Assembly: GCA_016946835.1 (NCBI GenBank)
Contig: JACVTC010000047.1
Location: 60,001 to 124,000 of the forward strand
From: Neocallimastix lanati (nom. inval.)
Lineage: Eukaryota; Neocallimastigomycota; Neocallimastigomycetes; Neocallimastigales; Neocallimastigaceae
Length of the DNA stretch: 64,000 nt
Reading direction: 5' to 3'
The position numbers and the translations under genes were made by a program. Below the pieces are notes generated by a model. It worked only from the letters and a program-made list of their open reading frames with translations. It had not been told where the DNA came from and made no database searches. Below are positions 11,263 through 30,754 of this stretch, one piece after another (positions within the stretch are counted from its first letter, which is position 1; the number at the start of each line of letters is the position of its first letter).

Positions 11263-13988
11263 ATGTCAGTTGTTGGTATTGATTTTGGTAATCTTAATAC
11301 TGTTATTGCTGTAGCTAGAAACAGAGGTATTGATGTTGTTTGTAATGAAGTCAGTAATAGAAAAACTCCGTAAGTATTTTTTTAATTAATAATGTGTAAA
11401 TATAATACTAGTTAATAATTGAATAAATATTAATCTCTTTGTTTTTATTAAATTTAAATGCAATAAAATTGTATTATGAAATATTATTTTATAAATGAAT
11501 ATTTTAAATTAATAGTTCACTAGTTTCTTTTGGTCCAAAGCAACGTTACCTTGGCGAAAGTGCTAAGACTCAAGAAAATTCAAACTTTAAAAATACAGTT
11601 TCACAATTAAAGCGTTTAATTGGTCGTCAATTTAGTGACCCAGAAGTTCAACAAATTGAAGCTCCATTTATAAATGCTCCTATTGTTGAAGGTGATCGTG
11701 GAGAGGCTGCAGTAAAGGTTATGTATCAATATGAACAAAAAATATTCACATTTACCCAATTAGTAGCTATGTACTTAGGTAAAATTAAAGATATCACATC
11801 TTCTGAATTAAAAATTCCAATTTCAGATTGTGTTATTTCTGTACCTGGTTGGTTTACTGAAAAGCAAAGAAGAGCTTTAATTGATGCTGCTGATATTACT
11901 GGGTTAAATGTTCTTAGACTTATAAATGATACAACTGCTTCTGCACTTGGTTATGGTATTACAAAAACTGATCTTCCTGATCCATCATTACCAAACTGTA
12001 AACCAAAGATTGTTGCTTTTGTTGATATTGGTCATTCAAATGCTCAAGTTTCTATTGTTTCTTTCATTAAAGGTAAGCTTACTGTTAAGGGTACATCTTA
12101 TAATCCAAATTTTGGAGGTCGTAATCTTGATATGGCTTTAGTTAAACATTGCGCTGAACAAATTAAAGAAAAGTATAAGATGGATGTTTTAACTAATCCA
12201 AAAGCAACTTTCCGTCTTCGTACCCAATGTGAAAAAACTAAAAAGATTTTAAGTGCTAACCCAGTAACTATTTTAAATGTTGAAAATATTATGAATGATC
12301 GTGATGTTAGTATGACTGTTAAGAGAGATGAATTTGAAGAATTAATTAAGCCATATTTAGATACTCTTGAACCATTACTTCAAGATGCTCTTAAGGTTGC
12401 CAACGTAACTATTGATGATATCGATTCCGTTGAACTTGTTGGGGGTACCACTCGTATTCCATCTGTTAAGAAAATTCTTAATGATTTCTTCAGTGGTAGT
12501 GATGATGTTAGCAAGAGTAAACTTTCTACTACTTTAAATCAAGATGAATGTGTTGCTCGTGGTTGTGCTTTTATGTGTGCTATTCATTCACCAGTATTTA
12601 GAGTTAGAGAATTTACTGTTCAAGACTGTAATGATTATCCAATTGAAATTAACTGGGATAGTAATGCTTTTGAAGGTCCAGTTCCAGAGGGTAAGGTTGA
12701 AATTTTTTCCATTGGAAATTCTGTTCCATCAGCTAAGAGATGTACTTTTTCTTGCCCATTAGCTAATATTCCAAATGGTAATAGTGTCTCATGTCAAATT
12801 AATGGAAATTACATTTATGATAGATCTGTTGAACGTGGTATGCCAAAGGCCATTGCTCCAGCTATTGGTGAATGGACTATTAATAACATTAAACCTGTTG
12901 AAAATTTAGAAGCTGAAAAAGTTAATGTTACAGTTATTGCCAGATTAAATCAAAATGGTTTTGTTGAATTTACTGATCCAACTTTACTTGAAGAAGTTAT
13001 GGTTGAAGTTAAAGAAGAAAAGAAGGAAGAACAGAAGGAAGAAAAGAAGGAAGAAAGCAAGGAAGAAAACAGTGAAGAAAAAAAGGAGGGTGAAGAAACT
13101 AAAGTTAATAGTGAAGCTATGGAAACTGAAACTTCTGAAGCTCCTGAGGCTGAAAAACAAGCAAAAATGAAAAAGGTTATAAGAAAGCATCCACTTACTA
13201 TTGTTTCAAAGAATACTTCTTTACCAACTAGTATTATGAATACTTATCGTGAAGCTGAAAGTCAAATGGCTGCTCAGGATAAATTAGTTATTGATACAGA
13301 ATACAAGAAAAATGCTCTTGAAGAATATGTTTATGACACCCGTAGTAAGGTTAGTTATACCTATGATGAATATGTTGATCCAAAGATTAAGGATAATTTC
13401 TTAAAGCAATTAGATGATATGGAAGAATGGCTTTACACTGATGAAGGTAGTGAATCTACTAAGAGTGTTTATGTTAAGAAGCTCGATGAATTAAAGAAAA
13501 TTGGTGATCCTATTGCTTTACGTTATCATGAATCATCAGAAAGACCACAAGCCGAAAGAGCTTTAAGAGATTCTGTTGATCAATATCAAAAACAAATTAC
13601 TGCTGGTGATGGTAAATATGATCATCTTACTGAAGAAGAAATAAAAAAGGTTAAAGATGAATTAACTAATAAATTAAATTGGTTGAACAGTGTCATTGAA
13701 GCACAAAATCAAAAACAAAAATGGGAAGATCTTGTTGTAACAAGTAGTGATATTTTAAAGGAACGTGAAAATATGCAATTCACTATTAATCCAATTCTTA
13801 ATAAGCCAAAGCCAGCTCCACCAAAGGAAGAAAAGAAGCCCGAAACTCCAGCTGCTGAAGAAAAACCAGCTGAAAATACTGGAAACACTGAAAATGCTAA
13901 TGCTCCAGCCGCCGAAAACGAAGATTCCACTGTTCCAATGGAAGAAGATACTAAGACAACCGACGAAACTGCTATGGAAGTTGATTGA
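11263..13988 (+). CDS. SSE1: Hsp110/Sse1-family chaperone (Hsp70 nucleotide exchange factor)
   Basis: Two exons, 11263-11369 and 11516-13988, encode 859 residues. The stop is TGA. The N-terminus [20 protein letters not shown], followed by [16 protein letters not shown], is the Hsp110 form of the actin-like ATPase signature. Further hallmarks are [52 protein letters not shown] and [14 protein letters not shown]. After the beta domain comes a long Glu/Lys acidic loop (about residues 529-580), as in Hsp110 but not canonical Hsp70. A C-terminal helical region and a Pro/Glu-rich tail ending AMEVD follow. The ending resembles, but does not equal, the EEVD motif of cytosolic Hsp70. The known role is cytosolic nucleotide exchange on Hsp70 and holdase activity. 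Codon third positions are richer in C and G than in neighbouring genes, which fits high expression (inference). Confidence 0.96.
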
Positions 13989-14754
13989 ATGTGTATATTT
14001 AATCAACCTTATTGAAAATACTATTATAATAATTTTTAATGAAATAATACTTAAAAATATTATTTTAATTTATTTCTGTTATTATTTAAATTATATATAT
14101 ATTTCTTGTTTCTTCAAATTTTTTTTTTTTTTTAAAAAAGTATATATTGTTACTTTTATAAACAGTTTTATAATATATTATAATAATTAATAATATTATA
14201 AATGTTTTATGTAAAGTATTTTAAATTATTTTATGTTTTTTATGTAGGAAAAAAAAAATAAAGAAAATAAGAATTAGCGTTTAATTAATAATATTATCAG
14301 ATTATAAAAATATAATGTATATTATATATATATAAAACAAAAACAAAAACAAAAACAAAAACAAAAACAAAAATAATATCGAAATTAAAAACAATATCAA
14401 AATTAAAAATTTAAGATTAAAAATTAAAATCCAAGAGGTTTAAAAGATGAAGTTATAGGGGAATTTTCATAAATTAATCTATTAATATACCTTTAAAATT
14501 TTAAAAGTAAAATAGAGCTTTTTATTATTGAAATCAATTTTAAATAAATAAACATAAATATAAATTGTGATATTTAAATAAAAATGAATTTATAATAAAC
14601 TGTTTTAAATAATTTAATTAAATTTAATATTTTAATAAAATATATTTAAAAAATAAAATAAAAATTATAATTACTGTTTTTTTAATAAATTTGTGTATTA
14701 TAATATTCAAAGAATATAAAAGTTCTTAATTGGTAAAATTATCATTATTATTCA
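13989..14754. other. Hsp110 3' flank with (AAAAAC)n repeat
   Basis: AT-rich spacer. Near 14335-14373 lies a hexanucleotide repeat of about six AAAAAC units. No gene was seen. Confidence 0.6.
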
Positions 14755-15060
14755 GTTATAAGGAAAGGCTTATGATTTAGTACCTATATTAAAAGTATAA
14801 ACTAAATTATTTTAAGTGGTAGAGTTTTAGACAACTGTCCGAAAGTCTGCTAATGCTATGGGGAAAGTGAACGATCGTTCATCCATTGGATATTTGAATA
14901 TTTTTCCTTTTCAATATATATAGATTATTTTTATTGATAATACGTGTAATTTAAAATAATTCTAATTTCTATATAATTGTATGTCTATATATTTTTTTAT
15001 ATCAATATTTTATGTTAATATATTTTATTATTTCTTATCTTCTATATATATATAAAGCAA
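14755..15060 (+). mobile_element. Internally deleted LINE fragment
   Basis: KAYDLVPI (about 14766-14790) matches motif A of non-LTR reverse transcriptases and is close to DIKNSYDSVPI in the next copy. Only some 50 nt later comes a zinc-knuckle-like remnant (CPKVC, CYGESERSFIHWIFEY, about 14836-14900) that belongs at the C-terminus. The middle has therefore been deleted. Stops interrupt every frame. Confidence 0.5.
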
Positions 15061-16316
15061 TATTTTGCGGTATTGAACTAAGGGAAAAGTACCCTAATGC
15101 TGCTAAATGTTATGAAATTCTATTCAATAAAATTTGAAATGGCTCCTTTCTTAAGAAATGGAATACTGCTTTTATTAATTCTATCCAAAAAAAGGTGACC
15201 TTTCTAATTATCATGGAATTTCATTATTTAATAAAGGTTTATAATTATTTCAAAGATAATAATCGATAAAATCTCAAAATATAAATTTAAGTATTAATTT
15301 ATGAGACCTGAACAACTTGGTTTTCGTAATATGAAGATTATATTAGTCTTTATATTTCTATTAGAGAAATCCGTCTTAGAAGGAAATTTAATAATGAGTT
15401 TACTTAGTAGCTTTCTTGGATATAAAAAATAGTTATGATTCTGTACCTATTTTCAAGTTTTTAACTATATTATTTCATCTCGGTATTCGTGGCAAAAGTT
15501 TTAGTTTCCCCTCTAATCTGGACTTATCTTCTACAGTATTTACTTGTTTTCATAATATGCTTTCAAATAAATTTGATTTTTATCGTGGAGTGTATCAAGA
15601 GTGCCCCATTTCTTCTATTTTATTTAATTTATTTATTAATGATGTTTTAGATAAATGTGATAAATTTGGAGAAAAAATGCCGTTAATTAATATTGATTTT
15701 CAGATGATATTATTTTAATTGCTCCCAGTAAAGAAAACATGAGTTCACTTCTTTATTGTGTCTTTAAATGAGCAGGCAAGAAGGAAATGCAATTTGGAAT
15801 AAATAAATGCGCAACTATGATAATCAAATATCTTTTCTTTGTTCAATCTCATTCTTGTGAAGATTTTTTTTCCATCTTTGAATGTTCTCTATTCATAACG
15901 TTTCATGCTTAGTTTATCTCGGAATTCTATTCAGCAATGATCTTTTTAATACATCTTACACATTTACCTGAATAAACGAAAATTGAACCTCCTGATAATA
16001 TTTCTCTGGTTCAAGAGAGAGTTTAATGGTCTCCACACTATCTATTTTATAGATGTTACTTCTTTATTTTATTTTAATAAATATTTTTAGAAAAAATAAT
16101 CTCTATTCATTTATAATACCATAATAACTCTTAAATTTTCTCTTTATTTAAATTATATTATGTTAGCTTTATTTTTTATTGAATTTCATTTTTAATATTT
16201 TTATATTTTTAATATTTTTTATATATTCATTTTTATCTTAATTATATTTATAATATATTTTTACATTTATATTTATACAATATATTATTATTGTTTTATA
16301 ATTAATAAATAAAACA
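15061..16316 (+). mobile_element. Degenerate non-LTR retrotransposon (LINE), reverse transcriptase remnant
   Basis: Broken frames spell an RT: ELREKYPNAAKCYEILFNKI, KKWNTAFINSIQKK, GDLSNYHGISLFNKG, then an open stretch at 15416-15718 with DIKNSYDSVPIFKF, HLGIRGKSF and GVYQECPISSILFNLFINDV. The catalytic box appears as FSDDIILIAPSKENM at about 15697 after a one-base shift, followed by GKKEMQFGINKCATMIIK. YLGILFSNDLF lies near 15915. Stops and frameshifts make it inactive. The 3' region (about 16010-16300) is homologous to 17990-18300 and ends AATTAATAAATAAA at about 16300-16313, a short TAAA tail. Confidence 0.85.
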
Positions 16317-18320
16317 ATGGAAGTACATTTTCTTTTTAGCCAATGCTGAATACTCAGTAAAGCCGTAAAACAGGGATAATATTCGCCTACAAGAAAGCAT
16401 ACCGAAGTATTGTAATTACCTTAATATTTCCATGCCTTGAGGGGGGCAAAAAGTCGGAACATCCGAAGCGATAAAAAAAAAATTCTAATGAAGCTCGTGC
16501 TTGTATTCTTGATATGCTTTTAGACAATTCTTGACATTCATCATGGAGTGTATCAAGGGTGCCCTCATTCTTCTATTTTGGCCTTCAGTAGATCTGAATT
16601 TATTTAAAGATGTTATGTCGATCCTGTTCATATCCAATAATCTGTTTTAATTGTTATTGTCATCAATACGACTATTGTAATCATCAATACGACTATATGT
16701 TTTACTAGGTTTACTGGAAAATATTCATTATACAAGAAGCTAAAATTTGTTTTGAAAAATTTATTCAACGTCTATCTCTAACATTTTTCTTTTGGGTATT
16801 TTTGGATGTAGAGAACTAAATGTGGATTCAAATTTGATGTGAAACCTTATATAAAAGCAAATGGGTATCAGAAGATTGCTAAACATGCTGTCCTTGTTGT
16901 GGTGAAAGTAATAATATACCTAGCTGAATACTTTTATAAACTAAATGTGAAGAATTTAATCTATAATTCATTCAATTTGTTGATGAATATTTTATTAATT
17001 TTTCTCTAAATGTCAATGTAGATACCTTTGAACAATCTGACATAGAGGAAGATTTGATGATAATATTAATTTTACATACTGCGTCTCCTTCTCGTTAGAA
17101 ATGCAGTATGTGACATTTTAAAGATCGGTTCAAGAGAAAGAAGGTTTTATATTAATAATATCTTTTAATCACCTTCAAGAGAGTCTTCTTTCTCGATTTT
17201 ATATTTGTAATGCTTGAAGAATTCCATATTAATGATACGTCTATTGTTATTATTGATTTTACACTATGATCGATTTGTAATCATTAGATCGATAGATGTC
17301 AAGAATGATGATATTGAAACGATAAGAGAGAGAAGAAATTCTGATATAGATTCAAATGATTATTTTTATATACATGTAATTATCATCAATGAATGGGAAG
17401 AATTAGAAGCCATTTCGTCATTGAAACTCATAATGTCGTTTTTTAATATTACTTGTTGTATGGTATATAGAAAATTATCCCAAATGTTGTCCATGCTGTA
17501 GTAAAAGTGATCAGTTATTTATCCATTGTATATTTGAATGTTCTACAATTCCTAATATTAGATTGAAATAATTAAATTTCATCAACGACCTTTTTATTTT
17601 GTTTATGGGTAAATTACCTTTTTTCTCTTCTTATACATCTATTTTATATTGTAAAGAGCATATTAACGAATATATTTGTATGTTCCTTCATAATTTAATA
17701 CTAGTAAACAAAAAAATTGAAGAGAAATTCTATTAAAGAGTTTTTGATCTAATGTTCCGTATATATTTAGCCTTATAGATTACCTTACCAACACTATACC
17801 AATCATTAGTAGCTCTCTTGAGTTATTTTTTAATTGGTATAGTAAAAAACTCTTCGCAACCAAAAGAGTCAAAGCCGAACCGATATGGCATAGATGAACC
17901 TCTATTACTAGTCCATCAGTACATCTTACACAAATAGTAATTATCGTTCCTTATACCATGAATCTATTGATAATATTTCTCTTGGTTCGTGGAGGAGTTT
18001 AGTGGTTACGTTTCCATTCTATATATTTTAAGGATATTTCTTCTTTGTTTTATTTTATTAAATATATTTGTTAGAAACTATTTCGATTTCTATTATAATA
18101 CCATAATTACTTTTAAATTTTTTCTTTATTTTCATTGAATTATATTAACTTTATTTTTTAATTAATTTTTATTATAATATTTTTCTTCATTTAAAATATT
18201 CTATATATTTTTTTGTCTAAACATATTTATGAAGTATTTATAATTATTTATTTACTTGTAATGTATACAATATATTAATATATTTATAGCAATTAATAAA
18301 TAAATAAATAAATAAATAAA
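16317..18320 (+). mobile_element. Second degenerate LINE copy with (TAAA)n tail
   Basis: A further copy of the same family. GVYQGCPHSSIL (about 16543-16578) repeats the RT motif of the upstream copy. CCPCCGESNN-like (about 16885) and CCPCCSKSDQLFIHCIFECS (about 17484-17545) are two copies of the C-terminal zinc-knuckle region, so this stretch is itself composite. A spurious ORF at 17214-17501 covers the segment between them. The 3' end (17990-18300) matches that of the upstream copy and finishes in AATTAATAAATAAATAAATA, a longer TAAA tail, at about 18290-18319. There are many stops and no intact frame. Confidence 0.75.
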
Positions 18321-19441
<1,121 letters not shown>

Positions 19442-19950
19442 TAATAATAATTATAATAAAATAATAGTAGTTCCAGTATTATTAATGATAGTTTTTGTAT
19501 TATTAAAATTTAATATATTAATTTCGGTTTTATAATAATTAATAAAATTTAAATATATTCAAGTCATTAAATATTTATTAATATTTTATGAAAAAAAAAA
19601 AAAAAAACTTAAAAAATACGTATTTTTAATTTTACAATTTATCCTCTTCATATGGATACATAATTTTTTATTTAATTTCCTATATGTTTTTAATAATATA
19701 ATTATTTATTCTTAGAAATTTTGATTAATAATGAAAATACTTTTATTAATTTATAATAATTTATATTTATAAATATGTATTTTTATGTGCTTTTATTATA
19801 TATAATATTTAATAATAATATATAATAAATATCGTGATAAATCAATTTACTATCTAATTATTATTATATATATTATTATCTTCAACTTATCATTGAAATA
19901 AAAAAGTAATATAGAAATATTTTTGTTTTCAATGTCATTTTAATTATATA

Positions 19951-25524
<5,574 letters not shown>

Positions 25525-25545
25525 AATTTCTTTGAAATATATATT

Positions 25546-25578
<33 letters not shown>

Positions 25579-25735
25579 CATACATTTTATTTTCAAAATT
25601 TATTAAACTTTAAAAATTTCAAAAATAATTTATATACTAGAAATTATTCTACTTATTTCAACTCATAAACAATAACAACAACAATAATAATTATAATAAT
25701 AATAATTATAATAATAATAATTATAATAATAATAC

Positions 25736-25773
<38 letters not shown>

Positions 25774-26159
25774 ATTATAAGTAGTTAACTATAATAATAA
25801 ATAAACAATAAAAATATTAAAGATAATAAATATAATCTGAGATTACGAAATTTGAAGTGTTTATTTAATAAGTAAAATACAATTTCATGTAATACAATTT
25901 CATTAAATATAATTCAAAACTTTTATATATATATTTTCCCGTTTTTGTACAAGAAATAAACTTTATTAATATTTATTAAAAAAATACTTGAAAATATAAT
26001 TAATGCATATATATATAAATAACTAAATATATAGTTCAAACTATGGAATAAAAAACCATTTTCACTAAGTACATTTTTTTTTTTTAGACTAGGAAAAAGC
26101 TTTATTTAATAATATTTATTAAAAAAAATATATGATAATAAATTACATAAAACTTTTTA
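25525..26159. other. Intergenic spacer with poly-T and inverted microsatellite
   Basis: A T-run (about 25548-25578) follows the Asn-rich gene. At 25681-25733 an AAT/AATT-rich tract runs directly into an ATT tract (25734-25772), forming an inverted, self-complementary microsatellite. No gene was seen. Confidence 0.7.
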
Positions 26160-26400
26160 CATCATTATTAAAGAACTACTTTATGAGTTTCGATGACGAA
26201 ATGGCTTCTAACTCTTCCCATTATGATATCTCCATATAGATAAAAATATGTGTGTCAGAATTTCTTCTTTGTTTTATCTCCTGAAAACGGTAGGTCTAAT
26301 GGTGCAAATATCACTAATAATAATAGGCATGTCATTAGTATGGAATTCCACAAGCCTCACAAAATATGAATTTGAGAAAAAGACTTTCTCGAAGATGTTT
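26160..26400 (-). mobile_element. Minus-strand LINE fragment
   Basis: The reverse complement of 26177-26223 matches 17376-17424 of the plus-strand LINE array almost base for base (GAAGCCATTTCGTCAT then GAAACTCATAA). The similarity extends upstream: GGAATTCCATACTAATGA here, GAATTCCATATTAATGA there. It is therefore an inverted partial copy of the same family. All frames carry stops. Confidence 0.65.
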
Positions 26401-26436
26401 TTTTTTTTACAGCTGCAATTATTGCAAAGTTTTAAC

Positions 26437-26576
<140 letters not shown>

Positions 26577-28440
26577 ATGAATATTTTTTTTTAAAAAAAA
26601 AAAAAATAAATATTAATTGTCCAATTTGAACATAATAATATATATAATAGTAATGTGAAGTAAAAGTAATATTAAAAATAAAGTGTATAAATAAATTTAG
26701 AAAAAAGTTCATATGTAACAAACCTCACTTCTCTATTATAAGATTTTTGTTGAAATGCTACATAAATTTACATGAGTTTAAATAATACACAAAAAATACA
26801 TACACACAATAATGCCAAAGTAAAAAATACAATAGATTCATTACAATGTTAATATGTAGAAACTACATGATATTATTAATTATACAACTCAAATATTACT
26901 TTATACCCAGTCTAAAACAATATAAAGCATCAGGTTCACATTCTACAGTCTATAAGAAACCACTTATGAATGGATAATCATCGATTATCATCAAAATTAC
27001 AGAAAACTGTAATTAGTGCACCTGATATAGGCCATTCCTTTTCTTTTAACCCTCAATAGACCAAGAAAAACAGTCCATATCATTAGGGTTTTTGAAGATG
27101 ATTGAAATATGTTATTAATAAAACGCCCTCTTTTCCAGAACCAATCTTTTAGATGTCATATACTGTATTTCTTCCAAGAAGGAGAGAGAGCACGTATAAA
27201 TTAATATTATCATCAAAATCTACCTCTTTATCATCAAAAACAAATTGAATAAATTCTTACCTAAATTCCTCATATTTAAGACATAAAAGTATCCAGTGTG
27301 TACAATTAAGAATGCTGTTACTTTTCCACAGCAAGGACAACATGTCGGGCAATCCTTCTTACATTAATTTGTTTTTAATATAAGATTTCTCATTTAACTT
27401 GAATCCATATTTAATTCTTCCAATCCAAAAAAATCTAAGAGAAAATTGTGAATACTTTAGAGATAGATATTAATTAAATTTTTTAAAATCAATTTTAAAC
27501 TTCTTGCATTTAATTGATCTAATAGCAGAAGTTCTTGTATAATAAACATTTTCCCAGTTGAATGATATAAACCAGGTGATGTTGCAGTTATTGTTGAAGC
27601 TACAACAGATAATAGAAATAGAACAGCAGGATTGTTATTTGCCTTTGCTTGTGTTACTGACACTGGTAATGCTTTTTATCCTTTAGTATTATCTTGGATG
27701 ATATTGCATTTTCTCCTACACTTTCCGCCACTTTCCATAATCCTAATCCAGAATTTTGTGCTGCAACTTTTATCTTTTACTTTACAATTATCTGTGTAAC
27801 TGTGTGCTATTTCTGCTACATATTTTCGGCTTGTACTAGTTTTAGTATCATTATTGCTATACTCTTTTGCATTTTCCCATCTTGTTTTCCAGTAAAACTT
27901 CAGTATTTATCCAGGAAGCTTATTATTGTGTTTGAGTATTGTTAATCTACGTACTTTTTTCGTCATGAATAATGTGAAAGTGTTTGTATATTTTTGACTA
28001 AATAAGTAATAATACAAGAAGACTCTTTCCACTCTATAAAGTATTAAATCACCACCTTAGTACAAAAACAAGCTATAGGAAGTATTTATATTTATTTTAG
28101 ATATTTAATATTTAATTTTATTGGAAGTCTTATTTTTAAACAAGATACTGTAAAACAAACCTCGATTAAAGCAGTTTGAGCTTTTTCAGTATTCTTTTTA
28201 TTAGATCCTAGTAAAAGTGAACAGTAAAGAACCGAATTTAGTACTTTAAAACTCGTATTATAGTTTCCTTTGTCCTAAGGTATGTTTATCTTGGTTAAAA
28301 ATCTAAAGAAAATGTTAACTGCATAACTTACTTTACTGATTCATTGAAAGGTATTCCAAGATATGTATATTGATTAGTGCTTGGTAGATGGTTCATGCCA
28401 AGCTTAAATGTAGAATTTTCATAATGTCTTGAAGGTATAA
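26577..28440 (-). mobile_element. Degenerate minus-strand LINE, C-terminal half and 3' end
   Basis: On the minus strand, 27360-27330 encodes KKDCPTCCPCCGKVTAF, the zinc-knuckle motif seen near 17484 in the plus-strand copies. The 3' flank (26593-26757) is clearly homologous to 28511-28680: both contain TTGAACATAATA, then GTGAAGTAAAAGTAATATT or its variant. A minus-strand frame at 27457-27663 (68 codons) may be the decayed region upstream of the knuckle. I could not assign it to a domain. No intact frame remains. Confidence 0.65.
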
Positions 28441-28469
28441 AAATTTTTTATAACCTCAATAATAGCAAA

Positions 28470-29690
28470 CTTTAATTTTATTTATTTATTCATTTATTAA
28501 TTACATGTATATTTTTTAAAAAACACGATATTATTTGTCTAAATTGAACATAATAAATGTTTAAATAGTAACGTGAAATAAAAGTAATATTCAAAATTAA
28601 ATGTATAAATATTAAGAAAAAAGTCCATATAAAGCTAACTTCAATTCTAGATTATTAGATTTCTGTTTAAAATAACTCTTATCCCAGATTTGAGTTTGAA
28701 TTTACAATCTGAAAGAAATTATGGTATCCATTTTCAGAGGCATTGGCCCTACTAGCTTGTCTTATTTCATTGTCAGTGTTGACGATCCTAGTTAATTTTC
28801 ACTTATACTATCAGAAAACCAATCCTTGTCGAATACTAGCCCTAGGCATAATTTCTGAAAAGAGAGCTGCAGATCGAACCAAAAATGGTGTTTTATAATA
28901 ATCACCAAAAATAATTTGGATATTAAATAAAACATCCCATTCCTTTTTATTATTTAAATTAATGATATCAGCATCTCTTCCATCAAGAAGGAAGTTATAT
29001 AATCGTTTCCACTTACATATATATTTACACACTCATTATTCAAAAAATTACCAATATTAACACAATTTTCACCAATTGAACTTTTCACTATATTATTAGT
29101 AATGACACTATTATTTTTACTTTTAATAAAAAAAAAAATAAATAAATAAAATAAAAATATTAATTTTCCTACTATCACTATCAATACTATTATTATTATT
29201 AACAATATAATTATTGATATTAATATTGATATATTGGAGGTATTAAGTTCTTTGGTTTAAAAAGTGTAGAGCATTTACTAATTTCAAAGATTATTTCATT
29301 TTTGATACCTTAATCATCAGTTTTAAAATGTTTTAAAAACATTTTATATAAAACTCAAGAAAGATTTTTTTGTAGGAGCCAACAAAACAACATCATCAGC
29401 ACCACACCACATCATATCTCTTATTTTATTAAATATATCATTGATAAGTATATTAAATACCGAGGTGATAAGGGACACTTCTAAGGAACACCATGATGTA
29501 TGATGTATCATAAATTATTTTGAAAGTTTACCACTAAGTTTACACGTGCTTTCAAAGGTATAAATTATCAAAGAATTGAATGCACTTACCACGAATACCA
29601 ATATTATTTAGTTTGGTAAGTGCATTATAAATTTGAACTGAATTATAGGTTAATAGTCATTAAATTTTCCTCTTTGGTTGTACTTTTAGA
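28470..29690 (-). mobile_element. Degenerate minus-strand LINE with RT core
   Basis: Minus-strand frames give NALTKLNNIGIRGKCIQF (about 29620-29570), KCPLSPRY (about 29480) and GADDVVLLAPTKK (about 29405-29365). The last is the catalytic box, with Ala-Asp-Asp intact. An open stretch, 29032-28811, reads NNKKEWDVLFNIQIIFGDYY and PFLVRSAALFSEIMPRASIR, which resembles the region near the end of such polyproteins. The 3' flank at 28680-28511 is shared with the neighbouring copy and ends in a short imperfect TAAA tail at about 28500-28475. Stops and shifts show it is dead. Confidence 0.75.
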
Positions 29691-30302
29691 CTTTTCATTA
29701 TAAAATCATTAAAATTCATTGATATTAAATATATAATTCATCTTATTAAATGTATAATTCTAATGTATAAAAATTAAAAACATAAAGATTTATAATAATT
29801 TATCTTAAAATTTTAATATTAAAGATTTTTATTCCTATCTATTTTTATCTTACGAATATATTATTTTCAAAATTATTTCATTCATACTAAATTTTTACTA
29901 TATCACAATAAAGATCCGACCAAAAAATATTTTACTATCTAAAATATATCCTATATTATTTAATAAATATTAAATATTAATTTTACACATAATAAAAATG
30001 TCCTTATTTAAAATAAATTATTGAAATAGTAAATTTTTCAATAATATTTTTATTATGTTCGTTCTTGATATTTTATATTAACTAGCTTTTTATTCTTATT
30101 CTTATAAATCATATAAGTTACTTTTTTCCGTATATTATATCACATTTCCAATTCAACACATATTAACACTTAAATCTAAATAAAATACAACTATTTCATT
30201 TAATATTTTTTTAATGGCTCTTTTTATTTAACAAGAGTATTTTCAATTTTTCATTTATGAGTTTCTTCAAAACAATATATTTCAATCTCATTTCATAAAT
30301 TA
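29691..30302. other. Intergenic spacer
   Basis: AT-rich DNA downstream of the eL29 stop codon. No ORF or repeat of note was seen. It should hold the eL29 3' UTR and polyadenylation site. Confidence 0.5.
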
Positions 30303-30754
30303 TTAATTAGCAGCAGCATTCTTACGAGCAAGGAAAGAACCCTTTTTAGCAAAACGTTGATTACGAAGGAATTTTGGATCAACCTAATTAATTTATTTAT
30401 ATGTAATAATCCATTATATATTAAAATTTTATCATATAATTAATTCATTATCCAATCATTATTTATACATACACCTCTAAGAGATGGGTATTTATTGTGT
30501 GGTGCGCGCTTGATACCGTTTCTGTGTTGCTTACGGACTAAAATTTATATAATAAAATTTATGTTTAATTTTCTAATATAACTTATATTAATAAATTTTA
30601 TAATTATTTGACTTACTTTGGTTGTGGTTCTTAATTTATATATAACAATAATTTCAATTATAATAGTAGCAATTAGTTAAACTGTTCTCATTTTATTTTT
30701 ACTAATTTAATTACTATCATAATTACTTACAGTGTGATTCTTACTCTTAGCCAT
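30303..30754 (-). CDS. RPL29: 60S ribosomal protein eL29
   Basis: Four exons on the minus strand: 30731-30754 (MAKSKNHT), 30617-30629 (a 13-nt exon for NHNQ), 30473-30537 (RKQHRNGIKRAPHNKYPSLRG) and 30303-30383 (VDPKFLRNQRFAKKG to the end). All donors are GTAAGT or GTATGT. The 60-residue product matches the usual length and the near-invariant start AKSKNHT plus VDPKFLRN of eL29, a small basic protein on the surface of the large ribosomal subunit. The 13-nt exon is needed for frame and for the conserved NHTNHNQ sequence. The codon split across intron 2 gives Ile where Ser, Asn or Lys is commoner. Confidence 0.95.

Noticed and set aside
13709-14006. Minus-strand Ser/Phe-rich frames antisense to Hsp110
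   Set aside because: They are shadow frames of the biased Pro/Glu/Lys C-terminal coding sequence.
15416-15718. Stand-alone 100-residue gene
   Set aside because: It is the longest surviving piece of a broken reverse transcriptase, with matching remnants in other frames on both sides.
17214-17501. 95-residue plus-strand frame
   Set aside because: It falls within the degenerate LINE, between the knuckle copies, and part of it has an inverted copy at 26177-26223.
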